From Eleginops maclovinus (taxonomy: Eukaryota > Chordata > Actinopteri > Perciformes > Eleginopidae): 64,000 bases of DNA. Where the stretch lies: assembly GCF_036324505.1 (NCBI RefSeq), contig NC_086370.1, positions 310,001 to 374,000 on the forward strand, written 5' to 3'. Of this stretch, positions 60,901 through 64,000 are shown piece by piece (the stretch's first letter is position 1; each line of letters opens with the position of its first letter). The notes below the pieces were generated by a model, which made no database searches, was not told the origin of the DNA, and worked only from the letters and a program-made list of their open reading frames with translations. The position numbers and the translations under genes were made by a program.

Positions 60901-61931
60901 ATGATTCGTTGAGCCCAAGTGCTGGTCCAAGGCATCGCGCCTGTAGTTGGTACAAGGTAGCTCTATGAAAGGCCTTTGAGAGGGGCCACGAGATGCCTTT
61001 TGTCGGTGCATCCTGCAGATTCTACAAAACATTCCTAGGAATAATACAATAACTCACTTAATATAGCTTAGTCTACACTTTTCACATATAACATAAAATA
61101 AATAATGCTCTACTCACCGTGTTCTGTGTGGTAAAGCCAACCTGCATATTTAGGATCCATAGCCCACTCCGGGTTCCACCACTGCCTCTGTGTTTGTTGG
61201 GTTGCCGGGGATCCGGCGATGGAGGTGCTGGTGGTGGGGGGGGGGGGGAGACGATGCGGAGGGTGAAGTCGGCCGGCTACGTCGCATGAAGAAGCCGGCG
61301 ATTTTGGGCTGAGTTTTTCGATCCATTTGGCTGTGAACATTGCGAGAGAAAATTAGGTGCAAATGTCAAAGGCAGGCTAGGCTATAATAATATAGCCACG
61401 TGTAAACGTTAAACACAATTAGCCTTGATAAGAAAACATTACGCTTATCCAGGTAGCCTACTAGTGAACAGTTGACAGACTATTATTAGACTAGTATAGA
61501 ATTCAATAATAATCTTACCTTGATTCGACAGGTTGTCAGCTATCCAAATAGTAGTCTTTCCGAAAAATGCTGGTTTTGAAGGATGTTGGTCGAACGATGA
61601 TAGCACAATGACATATACCACTAGATGCCGCTGTTCGGACGCATCACGCGATTCAGAGGCATATTTGGAGGCATAGCCCCACATTTTAAAACGTTTCTTT
61701 TATTTGTTTTTTGTTTTTTATTTTAAAATGCGTTCTGCAGAGAAGATAGACTGTCAGTCACGGTTTGGAATGAAAGGTAGAAAACATGAAAGAGTAAAAC
61801 GGCGAATATCGCTATAGGCCTATATCTATATCATTTTTTTTTTTTTTTCTGGAGACGTGACGTTAGTCAAGGCGGCAACCCCGTGTTGTTAAGGCGGCCG
61901 CCTTAACAGGAAAGCGCTGTGGGAAACCCTG
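57973..61931 (-). mobile_element. hAT transposon (ZNF862-like) inside the Sola-like intron
   Basis: Both ends read CAGGGTTTCCC inward (57973 and reverse complement from 61931). AATAGTAA occurs just outside each end (57964-57971 and 61934-61941) and may be the 8-bp duplication, allowing one or two extra bases in low-complexity sequence. A G run at 58012-58030 and GGCGGCCGCC palindromes near 61890 lie in the subterminal regions. A multi-exon transposase is on the minus strand. Confidence 0.8.
58246..61338 (-). pseudogene. hAT transposase, ZNF862/KIAA1586-like, about ten exons
   Basis: Exons read by eye (approximate): 60749-60571 (NEAFQPILNLEHEAIIGGFK), 60484-60309 (SSKAIGLEIDESTDISVTKQ, Asp), 60200-60031 (IFGLGTDGAAVMTG, Asp), 59942-59700 (VSVHCAAHRLALACKDAADG), 59609-59352 (DTRWLSQEKAISNLQRNLPA), 59262-59077, 58984-58757 (VMEPYIDGLIEHLELRFQQL), 58676-58521 (LSLLSAIALTIPVSSVNCER with DFSAMNR, Glu) and 58422-58246 (IKTDLRNRLQGNSLTACMKM). 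A possible first exon near 61338 (WIEKLSPK) is uncertain. The exon 59609-59352 changes frame near its end, so the copy is probably damaged. ZNF862-like hAT genes typically have this many-intron layout. Confidence 0.75.
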
Positions 61932-62010
61932 GTAATAGTAATAAATAAATAAATGTTGAAGAAAGAGTGTATAAAGTTACCAGAAATCATAGTTGTATGC
62001 ACTCTCTATT

Positions 62011-62011
<1 letters not shown>

Positions 62012-62049
<38 letters not shown>

Positions 62050-62060
62050 CGCTCGCTCAA
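62012..62060 (+). repeat. (TC)n microsatellite
   Basis: Runs of TC with a few CGCT interruptions, in the Sola-like intron. Confidence 0.9.
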
Positions 62061-62137
62061 ACCTACAATCACTCACACTCTCTAGCACACAGACACACCT
62101 GATAACTAATTCCACATGATAAATATATTTTCCTAAC

Positions 62138-62427
62138 CTTGTGGGCTCATGTGATATCACCATGTCTCTATCAGGGCTTTGTGGAGGGGTGGCAATACTG
62201 CTAACCGCCATTTCTCTTTGCTTTTGGCGCTCCTTCGCTTTTCTCCATCCCTTTCTCCTCATCTTTTGACCTCTCTTGTCTAGATATCCAATTCTTTTCT
62301 TCTTCCCTGCTAAAACATCTTTTCCCCATCTCTTTTGTTCACTCTTGAGGTATCTTTCCCTTCGTTCTGGATCAGCATTTCGTCTTGCCCTGTACTCTCT
62401 TTGCCTTTCTGCTGCTGTTTTTGCCAT
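62138..62427 (-). CDS. Sola-like transposase, exon 1 (basic N-terminus)
   Basis: From the ATG at 62427: MAKTAAERQREYRARRNADP, a very basic region (ERRERYLKSEQKRWGKDVLA, KAKERQKQREM) and SHEPTR at a GT donor (62137). The phase fits exon 2 (R|QSVEGKK), giving about 788 residues. The intron between the two exons hosts the hAT 57973-61931. Confidence 0.7.
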
Positions 62428-63460
62428 TGATGAATCTGAAAGCATAGACAAGTAAATGGCCTGCTAATTTTCTAAGGCGATTAAATACATTCTTTGAATC
62501 AGTATATAGTAAAATGAACCTGAACTTGAAGGTAATATTCCTTCATTGTGACGAACAAGAGAGAGAACAAGGTCGTAGTCACTGCTGAAGCTTATTCATT
62601 TAGAAATTACTTTTTTATTTCGGTTGATACTATAAAACTGCTCACAACAAACATTTACAACAATAACAAAACATCATTGTATCAAGCAATATACATTAAA
62701 TATAGCAAAGATGTAAAAGCTATTCAACCCTGTAAGATTTTGTGCTAATCGTTGTTAATTCTGGATGCTAGCAGCTAGCAGTGTGCCACATGGCATTTAT
62801 CAGTTTAGATATTGTTATACTTAACAGCTATAAATAACACTTTTCCTTAAAACTTTCCTAGCTATGAGTTTACCCCTCAACAGTGTTGAACACCTGAGAT
62901 TGACAAAGGCCATAAGTACATAAAAACTATAAAATATTCATAGAAAATGAGAGAGAAGCCTACCTCTTGTTCCACTGTCCTGTTCTGAAGACTTTGATGA
63001 TGTCACTCACTCATAAATGATGTCAAAAGGATCAAACCATTATTTTATTGGGAGGGGGGGAATGTTGGCGTTACGGGGTTGAATGAAACGCAAGGACCGG
63101 GTTAAAAGGCTAAAATTCTCTGAAAATTCAATTCCTTTTCTTGAGAAAATGCATGATCAATGAAAAGGTGACTTCTTGATGGAATTTAACCCCAAAAAAA
63201 CCATTATTATTTAAAATTGTATACTCAAAATGCATCATGCTATTGTTAGGGTGGGTTAATGGGACATGCGGAATTCTTAATAGTCTTAAGAACAGCAAAC
63301 ATAAAAGTGTTGAAATAAATATCTGTTTAAATATGTATTCTCTATTTCATATAAAAAGTTTAGGTGTAGTTTGATCAATATTCTGAAAAGTAACAACAAT
63401 GTTACACCTTGGGACAAAGACACTACTGAAATGGCACCGAATCTGTAGAATGACCCGGAT

Positions 63461-63662
63461 ATGTGCGTACGTGTGTTTGTACGTGTGTTATCTGTGTGGG
63501 TATGTGTGTGTGTGTGTGTGTGTGTCACTGTGTTTGTACGTGTACATATCTGTGTGTGTGTGTGTGTGTGTACGTGCATATCCGTGCATGTGTGTGTGTC
63601 TGTGTGTTTATATCTGTGTGTGTGTGTGTCTGTGTGTGTGTCTGTGTGTGTGTGTGTGTGTG
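63461..63662 (+). repeat. TG-rich degenerate microsatellite
   Basis: TG units interrupted by TACG, TCTG and CATG. The four long frames overlapping here are artefacts of low complexity. Confidence 0.9.
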
Positions 63663-63701
63663 CTCTTGCTCATGGGTGTGATGCATGATTTATACACCTA
63701 A

Positions 63702-63740
63702 CTATGAGGGGCCATAACACACTGGAATTCTCTCCCCTTT
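63702..63740 (+). repeat. Terminal-type motif repeated from 28815-28860
   Basis: TATGAGGGGCC followed by ATAACACACTGGAATTCTCT and CCCCTT recurs in the same orientation as at the left end of the integrase-type transposon, where nine extra bases (GTTTAGGCC) intervene. It either marks the end of another copy of that family or a boundary of the HECT-bearing sequence to its right. Confidence 0.6.
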
Positions 63741-63787
63741 CACTTGTGTAACGAAACCAAACTGAGTGCAATCCTTCCTAAAACACC

Positions 63788-64000
63788 CTAAGCCATACCA
63801 AATCCATATGTGTTTTGGATGGCAAACTCCATTGCCTCCTTGAAAGGCTCGTATTCTGAGTGAAGGGGCAGCCGTAAGCAGTTTATGCAAGTGTTTGCAA
63901 TTGGATATTTTCCTCCACCATGAAGGAATTCCAAGGATGGCTGAGGGGAGAACCCCATCGGTGGAACCACATTAGACCCCGTAGTGAAGGTAAGAATAGA
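63788..64000 (-). CDS. HECT domain C-terminus, G2E3-like (runs off the right edge)
   Basis: The minus strand reads ILTFTTGSNVVPPMGFSPQP, then YPIANTCINCLRLPLHSEYE with the catalytic Cys in the T-C-x-N-x-L context, then FKEAMEFAIQNTYGFGMA and a stop at 63788-63790. This is the end of the HECT C-lobe found in G2E3-like E3 ligases amplified in fish. The upstream exons lie beyond 64000. Another exon of this family is at 15145-15435. Whether the gene belongs to a transposon cannot be decided from 213 bases. Confidence 0.7.
   Translation of the reverse strand, partial: SILTFTTGSNVVPPMGFSPQPSLEFLHGGGKYPIANTCINCLRLPLHSEYEPFKEAMEFAIQNTYGFGMA

Larger units (their letters stand above)
54991..63456 (-). 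mobile_element. Sola-like DNA transposon (4-bp target duplication) with a hAT in its intron
   Basis: Terminal inverted repeats of about 25 bp differ at one position: GGGTCATTCTACAGATTTGG at 54991 and GGGTCATTCTACAGATTCGG read inward from 63456, each followed by TGCCA. GGAT flanks both sides (54987-54990, 63457-63460). The GGG start and 4-bp duplication fit the Sola superfamily; the assignment to Sola (perhaps Sola2) is an inference. One large two-exon gene on the minus strand. Stretches 54991-55831 and 62438-63456 show no other gene. Confidence 0.75.

Overview
The window is eukaryotic and almost certainly from a teleost fish. Genes are split by GT-AG introns, long TG/CA and GA microsatellites are common, and nearly all coding sequence belongs to transposable elements typical of fish genomes: hAT, EnSpm/CACTA, pogo/Tigger, ISL2EU, Mutator-like, Sola-like, an integrase-type DNA element, Copia, L2 and L1. 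I found no convincing host gene, tRNA, rRNA or CRISPR. The least repeat-like DNA is roughly 19.0-21.06 kb together with 23.9-24.5 kb, which are one locus split by a hAT element.

Left part (1-26 kb). A 3' fragment of a hAT transposase (1-654) adjoins a nearly complete ISL2EU transposon (657-5022). That element carries a THAP-finger IS4-type transposase on the plus strand and a YqaJ-type nuclease on the minus strand. A dispersed repeat with a 48-bp minisatellite follows (copy A, from about 5371) and is split inside its TG tract by a degenerate hAT (6548-9372). A Mutator-like pseudogene (11132-13648) is split by an internally deleted hAT (11468-12777); their reading frames fuse into one 649-codon ORF. 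Then come a HECT exon, an L2 LINE on the minus strand, an L1-type reverse-transcriptase fragment and an apparently intact hAT (21064-23892).

Right part (26-64 kb). This is a stack of insertions inside insertions. Copy B of the dispersed repeat (26199-27943, inverted relative to copy A) is entered by a Copia LTR element (LTR 27944-28256, gag from 28392). The gag is broken by an integrase-type DNA transposon (from about 28821). That transposon was hit three times: by a hAT (28946-34897) itself hit by a pogo element (30179-33419); by a second hAT (36894-54697) itself hit by an EnSpm (38543-49421, in turn hit by a BED-finger hAT at 45307-48786) and by another BED hAT (51024-54214); and by a Sola-like element (54991-63456) whose intron holds a ZNF862-like hAT (57973-61931). 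Removing each insert and one copy of its target duplication rejoins the interrupted reading frame in several cases, which gives a relative chronology.

Several inner elements keep open transposase frames: the pogo protein of about 650 aa, the hAT proteins of 615 and 633 aa, the EnSpm transposase of 813 aa and the Sola-like protein of about 788 aa. Transposition therefore looks recent. The EnSpm also carries a second, nine-exon gene for a SAM-domain protein of about 485 aa. Its stop codon lies two bases before the transposase start codon, and its first exon is split by the nested hAT. Family names come from recognised protein motifs, terminal inverted repeats and target duplications read by eye; no database search was possible.
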